This document shows positions 1 to 7,371 of a stretch of DNA of 11,598 nucleotides, one piece after another (the stretch's first letter is position 1; every line of letters starts with the position of its first letter). A model generated the notes under the pieces. The model made no database searches. It was not told where the DNA came from and saw only the letters and a list, made by a program, of their open reading frames with translations. The translations under genes were made by a program, and so were the position numbers. This stretch comes from Phycisphaeraceae bacterium. Lineage in GTDB: Bacteria; Planctomycetota; Phycisphaerae; Phycisphaerales; UBA1924. The stretch is from the NCBI GenBank assembly GCA_009827205.1, contig WUAK01000066.1, positions 1 through 11,598 on the forward strand, given 5' to 3'.

Positions 1-1
1 G

Positions 2-685
2 GGCGTGAGCGCCGAGAGCGGGATCTCCACGTTCAGAGACGCAGAGACGGGGCTCTGGGCGAAGTACGACCCGATGGATCTGGCCCACATCGACGCATTC
101 CACCGCGACCCGGAGCTCGTCACCCGCTGGTACCACTGGCGGTTCACCAGGTGCAAGGATTGCGAGCCCAACCCGGGTCATCACGCCCTGGCCGAACTCC
201 AGAGGCAGACCGAGACCCGAGGGGGATCGTTCAGCCTGCTCACCCAGAACGTCGACGGCCTCCATCAGCGGGCGGGCTCGACCAACGTCTCCGAGATCCA
301 CGGCACGATCCTCACTTGGCGGTGCACCAAAACGGGCAAGCACCACGAACTCGAGGACATCGATTTCTCGTCCTTCCCCCCTACTTCCGAAGCCGGTGGC
401 ATCCTCCGCCCAAACGTCATCTGGTTTGGTGAGATGCTGCCAGAGAAGGAACTCGAGCGGGCGTTTGCCGACTCGAGTTCATGCGACGTGTTCATGAGCG
501 TGGGTACAAGCTCGGTCGTCCAGCCTGCCGCGAGCCTGATCGAGCTGGCCAAGGGCCACGGCGCGAAAACCATCGAGGTGAACCTGGAGCCAACGCCGAT
601 TAGTGAGAGTGTGGATGTGAGCGTGTTCGGCAAGGCGGGCGAGGTGCTGCCGGAACTGCTGGTATTTCTTCAGGAGTCACTGTAA
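2..685 (+). CDS. cobB: Sirtuin NAD-dependent protein deacylase, class III (CobB-like), 5' end cut
   Basis: Cytosolic enzyme that removes acyl groups from protein lysines, consuming NAD. The reading frame is open from base 2 and the visible sequence begins inside the Gly-Val-Ser-Ala-Glu-Ser-Gly NAD-binding motif, so about 20 N-terminal residues lie outside the window; the GTG at 5 is an internal valine, not the start. Numbering from that GTG, Y43 and R46 form the YxxR pair that marks class III sirtuins (desuccinylase/demalonylase preference), TQNVDGLHQRAG spans 80-91, H99 in EIHG is the catalytic histidine, RPNVIWFGE spans 135-143, and GTSSVVQPAA is a further NAD contact. The zinc module is odd: only C107 remains, and the later cysteine pair expected before RPNVIWFGE is absent. 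A CKDC motif occurs elsewhere, at 50-53. The next gene overlaps by one base. The family call is firm; substrate preference is inferred from YxxR. Confidence 0.93.
   Translation, partial: GVSAESGISTFRDAETGLWAKYDPMDLAHIDAFHRDPELVTRWYHWRFTRCKDCEPNPGHHALAELQRQTETRGGSFSLLTQNVDGLHQRAGSTNVSEIHGTILTWRCTKTGKHHELEDIDFSSFPPTSEAGGILRPNVIWFGEMLPEKELERAFADSSSCDVFMSVGTSSVVQPAASLIELAKGHGAKTIEVNLEPTPISESVDVSVFGKAGEVLPELLVFLQESL
672..676 (+). promoter_or_regulatory. Ribosome binding site of the Dabb lipoprotein gene, inside the sirtuin gene
   Basis: AGGAG sits 8 bases before the ATG at 685, within the last codons of the sirtuin gene. This near-ideal Shine-Dalgarno fixes the start of the downstream gene. With the TAATG stop-start overlap it suggests the two proteins are made from one transcript with coupled translation. 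Confidence 0.75.
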
Positions 686-1089
686 TGAAATATACACTAT
701 TGATATTGCTTGGCATTCTGCTTGCGGGGTGCGTACGGATCACGCCTGGTGACCAATACGCGTATCCGCCTGGCAAGATCAATCATGTAGTGTTCTTTGA
801 GCTTCGGGATCAAACTCAGAAAGAGGAGTTGATCGACGATTGTTACGAGCTGCTCCAAATCCCCGGAGTTACTAGCGGCTATGTAGGTACTCACTACGAA
901 GTTGGACGAGAAAACGTCATCACTGATTATGATGTAGGTTTTTTTGTTGCTTTCGATACAGAAGACGATTACGCGGCGTACGTAGAGCACCCGGCCCATG
1001 TGGTACTGGTAAGCAAGTGGAAACCTCGCTGGGATTCAATCCACGTGTACGACATTGGCGACGACCGCTACGTGAGAGGAGCCGATTAG
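685..1089 (+). CDS. Small lipoprotein with a Dabb (stress-responsive A/B barrel) domain
   Basis: A 134-residue protein with a hydrophobic signal peptide ending in the lipobox L13-A14-G15-C16, so C16 is predicted to be lipidated and the domain displayed outside the cytoplasm. Residues about 32-122 fit the Dabb fold: INHVVFFELRD as the first strand, IPGV at 59-62, a strand-rich middle with YDVGFFVAFDT, then the typical YxxHPAH segment (YVEHPAH, 99-105). Dabb proteins are small dimeric ferredoxin-like barrels; some are enzymes, but many are stress-linked with unknown substrate, so no reaction is assigned. The ATG overlaps the sirtuin stop (TAATG) and is preceded by a good AGGAG. A hand count over 721-1080 gives about 51% GC, lower than 60-base samples from neighbouring genes (about 60-70%), so it may have been acquired later. 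Its TAG stop overlaps the stop codon of the convergent gene. Confidence 0.82.
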   Translation: MKYTLLILLGILLAGCVRITPGDQYAYPPGKINHVVFFELRDQTQKEELIDDCYELLQIPGVTSGYVGTHYEVGRENVITDYDVGFFVAFDTEDDYAAYVEHPAHVVLVSKWKPRWDSIHVYDIGDDRYVRGAD

Positions 1090-2060
1090 TAGTTCGGCGT
1101 CGGCGCCCTGAACTCGCTGATATCAACCGAGCGGAACCACTCGATCGTTTTCTTGAGCCCCTCGGCGAGCGGGACCTTGGGCTCCCAGTCGAGGTGCTTC
1201 TTGGCCAGCGAGATGTCGGGCTGACGCTGCTTCGGGTCGTCGGCGGGCAGGTCGCGGTACACGATCTTGCTGCCCGAGCCAGTCAGCTCGATCACGTGCT
1301 CGGCGAGTTCCTTGATCGTGAATTCGCCTTGGTTGCCGATGTTCACGGGTCCAACGAAATCGTCCGAGCCGTTCATCATTCGGATGATCGCTTCGACCAG
1401 ATCGTCGCGGTAGCAGAACGAACGGGTCTGTGAGCCGTCACCGAAGATCGTGATGTCCTCGCCCGCCAGCGCCTGGCGGATGAAGTTGCTGACGACGCGC
1501 CCGTCGAAGGGGTGCATGCGAGGGCCGTAGGTGTTAAAGATTCGGACGACGCGGATATTGACGTTGTTCGTCCGGTGGTAATCGAAGAACAGTGTTTCGG
1601 CGGCTCGCTTGCCCTCGTCATAGCACGCGCGAGGGCCGATCGGGTTGACGTTTCCCCTGTAGCTCTCGGGCTGTGGGTGCACGTCCGGGTCGCCGTAGAT
1701 CTCGCTTGTCGAAGCCTGCAGAATCTTGGCGTTGCAACGCTTGGCCATGCCCAGCATGTTGATCGCGCCCATGACAGAGGTCTTCATGGTCTTGATCGGG
1801 TTGTACTGGTAGTGACCCGGTGCCGCGGGGCAGGCCATGTTGTAGATCTCATCGACTTCCAGCCAGAGCGGATGTGTCACGTCGTGACGGATCAGCTCGA
1901 AGTTGGGTTTACCGATGAGGTGCTGCACGTTTGACTTCTGGCTCGTGAAGAAGTTGTCCACGCAGATGACATCGTGCCCGTCATCCATGAGGCGCTCACA
2001 GATGTGCGAGCCCAGAAAGCCCGCGCCGCCGGTGACAAGAATCCGCTTGATCTCTGACAT
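1086..2060 (-). CDS. uxs: UDP-glucuronic acid decarboxylase (UDP-xylose synthase), extended SDR family
   Basis: Converts UDP-glucuronate to UDP-xylose in the cytoplasm using tightly bound NAD, supplying xylose-type sugars for surface polysaccharide. The 324 residues match the soluble bacterial form, without the membrane anchor of animal enzymes. The Rossmann motif GGAGFLGSH gives G11, G14 and G17; D35 in VDNFF is placed to bind NAD ribose. YNMACPAAPGHYQYNP (73-88) is characteristic of this subfamily rather than of the 4-epimerases, as is GNVNPIGPRACYDEGKR (136-152), which holds the catalytic Y147 and K151. STSEIYGDP starts near 117, and QRQPDI near 278 contributes substrate binding. The ATG at 2060 has a GGAG about 11 bases upstream. 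It lies 36 bases after hldD and is probably co-transcribed with it. The family is clear; a dTDP-glucose dehydratase is less likely given the ACPA and NPIGPR segments. Confidence 0.9.
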   Translation of the reverse strand: MSEIKRILVTGGAGFLGSHICERLMDDGHDVICVDNFFTSQKSNVQHLIGKPNFELIRHDVTHPLWLEVDEIYNMACPAAPGHYQYNPIKTMKTSVMGAINMLGMAKRCNAKILQASTSEIYGDPDVHPQPESYRGNVNPIGPRACYDEGKRAAETLFFDYHRTNNVNIRVVRIFNTYGPRMHPFDGRVVSNFIRQALAGEDITIFGDGSQTRSFCYRDDLVEAIIRMMNGSDDFVGPVNIGNQGEFTIKELAEHVIELTGSGSKIVYRDLPADDPKQRQPDISLAKKHLDWEPKVPLAEGLKKTIEWFRSVDISEFRAPTPNY

Positions 2061-2096
2061 CGCGCTTCGTGCTCCGCTCGGGTCCGGCTGGCCTTC

Positions 2097-3128
2097 TCAG
2101 TCCCTCTGATCGGCCAACCAACGAGCATAGGTGCTCACAGCCTCGGCAGGATCGTGGCTCGGCTTGAACCCGAGCCCCGCCTCCGCCCTGGACATGTCAG
2201 CACATGTAAAGTCCTGATAAAAACGCCTGATATTCGCGGGCATCGGGATGAACTCTGTGGGCCGCTCTTCATCGGCGATCCCAAGGCCTTGCCTGACAGC
2301 GGACGCGACCTCCTCGAAAGATGTCGAGCGTCCAAAGCCCGCGTTGTACACACCGGGTTCTGGGTCTTTGCGATCTCCGAGTCCGGCACCGGCGAGTGTG
2401 ATGCCCACGATGTCATGGACGGAGACCTGATCACGAGCCTGCTCGCCGTGCTCGAAAAGCCGGGGCCTTCCTCCATCGAGAATCTGGCTCGTAAGTTGCA
2501 GGGCCATAGAAGCCATCTTGCCTTTGTGAGACTCGCCGGGACCGAAAACATTGAAGTAACGCAGGCCCACGATCCAGGGCTTCTTGAGCCCGGCCGATTC
2601 ACACTCACGTGTGACGCGGGAGTGTGCCTGCTCCATGAGCCACTTGCTGAACCCGTAAACGTTGTTGGGCTTGCCGGCAGAGCTTTCAGGGAACGGTTTC
2701 TTCGCGTGTGTTTCTTGAGGTGTGCCGTATGTCGCGGCGCTCGAGGCATACACAAGAGGGATATCGCGTTCGACGCAGGCCTCGATCATCGCGGGCCAGG
2801 TCTCCCCCGCGTTCTCCTCGATCATCTCTGCTTCGTCTTCGACGGTTGTGTCCGTGATTGCACCGAGATGGAACACGGCCTCGGGTTCGTACCTATCGAG
2901 CAGCTCAGGCCAGAACACATCGCGGATACTCTGCCCCAGGACCTCGCCTCGGAAGGTGTCGCTGTGACGCTCGCATGCGTTCACGAGACTTTCAAACGAA
3001 CCAGTCCGCATCGAGTCGATCACAATCACGTGCGCACCGGGTACGCGCGTCTGGAGTTCTGCGACGAGGTTTGCGCCGATAAAGCCGCAGCCGCCAGTCA
3101 CGATGTATGTCGGAGAACCCGTCGTCAT
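2097..3128 (-). CDS. hldD: ADP-L-glycero-D-manno-heptose 6-epimerase
   Basis: Final step of ADP-heptose synthesis: epimerises ADP-D-glycero-D-manno-heptose at C6 to the L,D form used for the inner core of LPS. It is an extended SDR of 343 residues, somewhat longer than the roughly 310 of E. coli HldD. The Rossmann motif GGCGFIG gives G12, G15 and G18, and D38 ends the second strand. S129-S130 and Y158/K162 (YGFSK) form the SDR catalytic set. The segment YFNVFGPGESHKGKMAS (191-207) is the HldD signature; K202 corresponds to the second catalytic lysine of the E. coli enzyme. FxxYQDFT near 303 is also typical of HldD. The ATG at 3128 has AGGA 7 bases upstream, overlapping the stop of the preceding small gene. 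Its position just before uxs links both to envelope sugar supply. No other hld gene is visible in the window. Confidence 0.88.
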   Translation of the reverse strand: MTTGSPTYIVTGGCGFIGANLVAELQTRVPGAHVIVIDSMRTGSFESLVNACERHSDTFRGEVLGQSIRDVFWPELLDRYEPEAVFHLGAITDTTVEDEAEMIEENAGETWPAMIEACVERDIPLVYASSAATYGTPQETHAKKPFPESSAGKPNNVYGFSKWLMEQAHSRVTRECESAGLKKPWIVGLRYFNVFGPGESHKGKMASMALQLTSQILDGGRPRLFEHGEQARDQVSVHDIVGITLAGAGLGDRKDPEPGVYNAGFGRSTSFEEVASAVRQGLGIADEERPTEFIPMPANIRRFYQDFTCADMSRAEAGLGFKPSHDPAEAVSTYARWLADQRD

Positions 3129-3135
3129 GATGCAA

Positions 3136-3139
3136 TCCT
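3136..3139 (-). promoter_or_regulatory. Ribosome binding site of hldD overlapping the upstream stop codon
   Basis: On the - strand AGGA lies 7 bases before the hldD ATG and shares bases with the TAG stop (3138-3140) of the 63-codon gene. This supports the hldD start and suggests that ribosomes finishing the small gene are placed to reinitiate on hldD. Confidence 0.6.
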
Positions 3140-3329
3140 AGTCTGCCTCGCTCCCAAAGCCGGGCAGTTCGGTCACTCGCGCGGGCCGGTCGTCTGAAAT
3201 AGATTCTTGACGCTCAGTGGGCTGAGCGCCGGGGATATCGTTGCGCCCACCGCTCGTCCAGTAGAGGATCGCGGTCCCGATGATCAATACCGCGGCAACG
3301 ACATCCTTGCGACGATGGTTACGCGACAC
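3138..3329 (-). CDS. 63-residue single-pass membrane protein of unknown function
   Basis: No family is recognised. The protein starts with a basic stretch (RNHRRK, residues 3-8), followed by one hydrophobic helix at about 10-26 and a polar, acidic and proline-containing tail of about 37 residues. By the positive-inside rule the N-terminus is cytoplasmic and the tail periplasmic. The GTG start is 3 bases after the secDF stop, with AGGA about 10 bases upstream inside the end of secDF, and the stop overlaps the hldD ribosome binding site. This tight packing on both sides is the main reason to believe it is translated. Its place directly after secDF allows the guess of a small Sec-associated subunit, but nothing in the sequence shows that. 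The main alternative is a chance open frame between two real genes. Confidence 0.6.
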   Translation of the reverse strand: MSRNHRRKDVVAAVLIIGTAILYWTSGGRNDIPGAQPTERQESISDDRPARVTELPGFGSEAD

Positions 3330-3332
3330 CTG

Positions 3333-6300
3333 CTATGAATCCTGAGTCGGCGACTCGGATTCCTCTGCTGCGAGTCGTGCCTTTTCTTCGCGATCGTGCC
3401 TTGCCGACCAGACGAACGGCGCCGCCACGGCAATCGAGGAGTACGTGCCAACGAGCACTCCAACAAGCAGCGTGAAGGAGAACGCCCTTACGCCCTCGCC
3501 GCCCGCGACATACAGAATCAGCACCGCAGCGAGTGTCGTACCCGACGTGATCACCGTTCGGCTAATCGTCTGGTTGATTGACAGGTTCACGACACGCCTG
3601 CTTGCGTAATCAAGCTTGCCGCGATTCTCACGGATGCGGTCCATGATGATGATCGAGTCGTTCAGCGAGTAGCCGATGATGGTCAGCAGCGCGGCAATCA
3701 GGCCAAGGTCGATCTTGAATGGCATGATGTTGAGCTGCTGCGCTACTGCCCCGAGGGACTCGTTCAGGTACACGATTTCTGCGAGGGCGATCAGACCGAT
3801 CGCGGTCAGCACGTCGTGGAGGAGGGCAACAAGCGCTGCCATCGAGTATCGAACCGATCCGAACCGGACCCAGATGTAGATCGTGATAAGCAGGAGGCTG
3901 AGACCAACAGCCGCGACTGCCTTACCTCTAAACGAACTCGCGACCGCAGGGTCGAACTGATCCGTGCCTGCAAGCGACTCCGAACGCTTGAGCGCCTGAC
4001 GAACGAGGTTCCATTCCTGCTCAGCAACCTCGGCGTCCCAGCGGTCTTTGCTCTCATACACGAGCAGACCCTCGTCGAGCACCACCAATGCCGCCGACTG
4101 AATGGAATCGGGCTCACCCTCAAGGATGATGATGTCCCATTCTCTGCTCAGCAGGCTGCTGAACTGCTGGTCGCGACGCATGTAATCGAGACGCTCGCGG
4201 AGGTCTAGCGAATTGGTTACGGGGCTGATGTTGTCCATCACGATGGCAACACCGCCGTCGAACGCAGACACGTCAGCCGTGATGCCCGGCCGATCGATGA
4301 TGTCCCCGAGACGGTTCTCGGTGATTGGGTACACCGGCGCCAGCCTCAGGTCGTCGATCACGTCGTCGTTGAATGAGAGCACGGCCTTGGTTGGCAGGAC
4401 ATCCTGGAACTCATTCTGGATCAGTGTGTTCAGTGTCTCGGAGTTTGTCGCAAGCGTCTTGATGCGGAACGTCGAAGACGTGATGCCGTCATTCTCGGGA
4501 TCAACCGGAAGGACCTCGGCGCTGCTGAGCAGGAATGTTTCGTCATTCTCCTCGGCTGCGTTGCCGAGTGCGATGACCCGCTCGGCGACCTCTGGCCTGG
4601 TCAAGGTCAAGCGTTCGCCGTTCTCGTCCTGCTTGAACTGCATGGTGATCGCGGTGCCGCCCCGGAACTCGGTGTCGAGCATCTCCGAGCCCTGGTAGAC
4701 AATCATCCCGATGCCCAGACCCACGTAGCAGATCGAGATGGCGATAAAGATCACACGGAACTTGAGCCAGTCGATCTTGGGCTCGAGTGTCCTTTCGATC
4801 ACTGGTACCGCGTTGGGAAGCATCGGCATGTTCTTGATCGCGAACTTCTCAGTCATCAGACCGAAGATCAAACGCGAGATCACGAGTGCACTAAAGAGTG
4901 TACCGACCACGCCGATGCCGAGGGTGATCGCAAAGCCCTTGATCTCTTGCGTGCCGATGTTGGCGAGCACGAGACAGACGATGAGGTTCGTGACATTGCC
5001 GTCGACGATCGACGAGAGGGCCTTGGAGTAGCCGAGTCGGATTGCGGGCCTGAGTTCGAGCCCGTTTCTTCGTTCTTCACGGATGCGCTCGAAGATCAGG
5101 ACGTTCGCGTCGACCGCCATGCCGAATGTCAGGATGATGCCCGCGATACCGGGCAGCGTGAGCGTGACGTTGCCCAGCACGATCATGCCGAGGATCAAGA
5201 TCGCGTTACAGAGCAGCGCGATCACCGCGATCAGGCCAGAGCTGAAGTAGTAGAAGACCATGAACACGCTGACCGCGATAAGCGCGACGATACCCGCGAT
5301 AAGACCCGCGTCGAGGTTGTCCTGTCCGAGCTCCGGACCGAGGATCGACTGGCTGATCGGGTTTGGGCTGAGTGTCGCCGTCAGCGTGCCGGCGTTGAGT
5401 GTCCGGATGATCTGCTCGCGCTCGTTTGCCGAGTCGATTCCGGTGATCTGGCCCTGCGATGAGATCTTGGAGATCAGGTTTGGAGCCGTGAACACCTTGT
5501 TGTCGAGCAGGACAGCCATCGGCTCGCCCACGTTCTTCTCGGTGAGCTGACCAAGAAGACGCCCGCCGTTGACATCCATTCGGAACCCAACCGCGGGACG
5601 ACCGTTCTGATCGACCGTCTCAAAGGCACGCGCCACGCTCCAGTTGGATCTGCCGCCGCCCTGTGTGAGCGCGTCGTTGTTGGTATCCCAGAGGAGCATG
5701 TAGTACGTGCCCTCGTACTCCTCGACAACGAAATCTCGTGTCTGGAAGAAGGCCGCGGGATCCTGCTCCATGAACTGTGCTTGCTGGATCGACTCGACCC
5801 ACGAGGACGGATCTGCGAGCGGGAACCAGCGCGCGTCGCGAGTCGATGCGAGGCGCGGTCCCTCCTCGCGGAGGCGCTCGCGGAGCGACTGCTCCTCGAC
5901 GTGCCCACCGATGCCGGGTGCGATTCTAAATTCGAGCACGCCCGAGCCCTGAAGCAAACGGACCAAGTCTGACGGGTCGTCGAGTGTGTTCCGCTTGTCG
6001 CGGTAGTTCTTGTGGAGAGCGATGACCTCATCGATCGTCGCAACCTCGTTGGGGTGAGATTCTTTGAGCGATTCGATCGCCTTTTCCCGCTGGCTTGGCA
6101 GCAGGTATGGTTCCTCGGCTGTGTTATCGAGCACAGCGCGCTGCTCGTTGGGCAGTTCGAGCGCGGCCTGCAGGTCATCCGCCACGAGCACAGAATCGAG
6201 CAGCTCGTCACGAACCTGGTCAAGCTCGATACTCGCTGCAGCGATGCGGGCAACGATTTCATCAACGACTTCGGGCGGAGCGGTGCTGTCGATCGCGTCC

Positions 6301-6803
6301 CTCAGCTCATCGGCTGCGGAGCGTTCCTGTTCGAGATGCTCTACTGCGCGCAGCATGAGCTGCTTCTGAGCGTCGTTGTCACCTGCGAGCCGGTCGATTT
6401 CCGCCAGGCGGGCCTCGCCCTCCATCGCGAGCATCCGGTCGAATTCCCGGCCGGTAATCTCTCGCTGGCGGATCTCTTCGAGCTTGCTGTTGTATGCCTC
6501 TCGCAGCCCCTCGATTTCCGCGTTTGGCAGAGGCATCGAGATCTCGATCCGGTCTCGGCCCTGCGGGACCATCGAGAGGTCCATCGTGCCCTGCGGATCG
6601 ATCCGGTCCTTCAGAACCGTGATCGTCGTATCCATGACCTCCTCAGCGTTCTGCGAGGGATCGATCAGGAGCTGATAGGTCAGGCTAAACCCACCGCGGA
6701 GGTCCTTGCCGAGACGGATCGTCTCGCTCACGGGCCAGATGTACGCCGAGAGCATGACAAGCAGCGCGAGGATGAGACACGAGTTTCGAACGAGGTGACG
6801 CAT
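3333..6803 (-). CDS. secDF: Fused protein translocase subunits SecD-SecF, with large periplasmic insertions
   Basis: Inner-membrane partner of SecYEG that uses the proton motive force to pull exported proteins out on the periplasmic side. SecD half (about 1-655): first membrane helix 9-26, LGKDLRGG at 31-38, GVLEFRIAP near 288-296, then five helices from 500 on, with LPGIAGIILTFGMAVDANVL (550-569) carrying the essential D565 and the FERIREE motif after it. SecF half (about 680-1156): helix 683-704, FRGGTAI at 713-719, HDVLTAIG at 996-1003, IGYSLNDSIIIMDRIREN (1043-1060) with D1049, and ITSGTTL. At 1156 residues it is about 220 longer than E. coli SecD plus SecF combined. The extra length is mainly a charged helical segment at about 100-275 in the SecD P1 domain and about 125 residues near 820-945 in the SecF periplasmic domain. 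The ATG has GGAAA 9 bases upstream, and yajC ends 27 bases before it. Function is certain by family. Confidence 0.97.
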   Translation of the reverse strand: MRHLVRNSCLILALLVMLSAYIWPVSETIRLGKDLRGGFSLTYQLLIDPSQNAEEVMDTTITVLKDRIDPQGTMDLSMVPQGRDRIEISMPLPNAEIEGLREAYNSKLEEIRQREITGREFDRMLAMEGEARLAEIDRLAGDNDAQKQLMLRAVEHLEQERSAADELRDAIDSTAPPEVVDEIVARIAAASIELDQVRDELLDSVLVADDLQAALELPNEQRAVLDNTAEEPYLLPSQREKAIESLKESHPNEVATIDEVIALHKNYRDKRNTLDDPSDLVRLLQGSGVLEFRIAPGIGGHVEEQSLRERLREEGPRLASTRDARWFPLADPSSWVESIQQAQFMEQDPAAFFQTRDFVVEEYEGTYYMLLWDTNNDALTQGGGRSNWSVARAFETVDQNGRPAVGFRMDVNGGRLLGQLTEKNVGEPMAVLLDNKVFTAPNLISKISSQGQITGIDSANEREQIIRTLNAGTLTATLSPNPISQSILGPELGQDNLDAGLIAGIVALIAVSVFMVFYYFSSGLIAVIALLCNAILILGMIVLGNVTLTLPGIAGIILTFGMAVDANVLIFERIREERRNGLELRPAIRLGYSKALSSIVDGNVTNLIVCLVLANIGTQEIKGFAITLGIGVVGTLFSALVISRLIFGLMTEKFAIKNMPMLPNAVPVIERTLEPKIDWLKFRVIFIAISICYVGLGIGMIVYQGSEMLDTEFRGGTAITMQFKQDENGERLTLTRPEVAERVIALGNAAEENDETFLLSSAEVLPVDPENDGITSSTFRIKTLATNSETLNTLIQNEFQDVLPTKAVLSFNDDVIDDLRLAPVYPITENRLGDIIDRPGITADVSAFDGGVAIVMDNISPVTNSLDLRERLDYMRRDQQFSSLLSREWDIIILEGEPDSIQSAALVVLDEGLLVYESKDRWDAEVAEQEWNLVRQALKRSESLAGTDQFDPAVASSFRGKAVAAVGLSLLLITIYIWVRFGSVRYSMAALVALLHDVLTAIGLIALAEIVYLNESLGAVAQQLNIMPFKIDLGLIAALLTIIGYSLNDSIIIMDRIRENRGKLDYASRRVVNLSINQTISRTVITSGTTLAAVLILYVAGGEGVRAFSFTLLVGVLVGTYSSIAVAAPFVWSARHDREEKARLAAEESESPTQDS

Positions 6804-6830
6804 AGTGCTTCGTTTCCGTAGGAGTCGGTG

Positions 6831-7340
6831 TTACGAATCGATCGCCGAGGCGAGTTCTGGTTCATTGGCGGATGAAGTGTCTTCTTTCTCCGCGCGAGCA
6901 GATCGGATGACCTGCTGGATCGCGCTCTTGGCGAAAGTCATCTTTGTGTTTGTGGAGTCATCGATTTTGACGACAACCTCCTCATCGCGGATCTCAGAGA
7001 CGCTCCCGATGATGCCGCCGATCGTCTGGATCTTGTCGTGTTTGCCCATCGCGGCGAGCATCTCGGCCTTCTTCTTTCGTTCGGCGCGCTGGGCGCGGCC
7101 AGACATGAAGAGCATCAGGATAAACATGCCGCCGATGGCGACGAGGAAGATCCAGCTCCCCCCGCCCGTGGGTGGGCGCTGCTGACCTGCTGGTGCACCG
7201 CCAGCGCCGTCGGCCGGTTGGCCTGTGGTGCCGGGCTGAGCCGTGGACTGATTGGGCATACCAGGAACGCTCGGATCGCCGTCCTGAGCCGTGAACATCG
7301 CAAGAGCAGCCGTGTCGGACCATTCTGTCATGAGTGTCAT
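6831..7340 (-). CDS. yajC: YajC, Sec translocon accessory subunit, with a long N-terminal tail
   Basis: Small inner-membrane protein that forms a complex with SecD and SecF. Residues about 62-79 form the single helix, followed by a basic stretch (RAQRAERKKK, 82-91) and the conserved cytoplasmic domain: MGKHDKIQTIGGIIGSV, then a strand-rich part ending KSAIQQVI (138-145). At 169 residues it is longer than E. coli YajC (110). The extra part is mostly an N-terminal tail rich in Gly, Pro, Gln and Ala (about 20-61) that would face the periplasm, plus a short acidic C-terminus. The ATG at 7340 is chosen as the first in frame after a weakly purine-rich leader; ATG codons at residues 4 and 15 are alternatives. 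It sits between tgt and secDF in the classical tgt-yajC-secDF order, 27 bases from each. Confidence 0.94.
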   Translation of the reverse strand: MTLMTEWSDTAALAMFTAQDGDPSVPGMPNQSTAQPGTTGQPADGAGGAPAGQQRPPTGGGSWIFLVAIGGMFILMLFMSGRAQRAERKKKAEMLAAMGKHDKIQTIGGIIGSVSEIRDEEVVVKIDDSTNTKMTFAKSAIQQVIRSARAEKEDTSSANEPELASAIDS

Positions 7341-7353
7341 ATCCCGTTCTCTT

Positions 7354-7371
7354 CTGATCAGGCCTGATCAG
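7354..7371. repeat. 18-base perfect palindrome at the tgt stop / yajC leader
   Basis: CTGATCAGGCCTGATCAG reads identically on both strands. It overlaps the tgt stop codon (7368-7370) and lies 13 bases before the yajC start. As RNA it could form a 7-base-pair stem with a GGCC loop; as DNA it could be a site for a dimeric regulator. No U-run follows on the - strand, so it is not a classical intrinsic terminator. The palindrome itself is certain; a function is not shown. Confidence 0.5.

Noticed and set aside
5..7. GTG as the start codon of the sirtuin
   Set aside because: It is the valine of the conserved Gly-Val-Ser-Ala-Glu-Ser-Gly motif; the real start must lie before the window.
2154..3197. 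A 347-codon open frame on the + strand opposite hldD
   Set aside because: It is antisense to a gene with complete HldD motifs, has no recognisable domain, and such long antisense frames are usual in GC-rich coding DNA.
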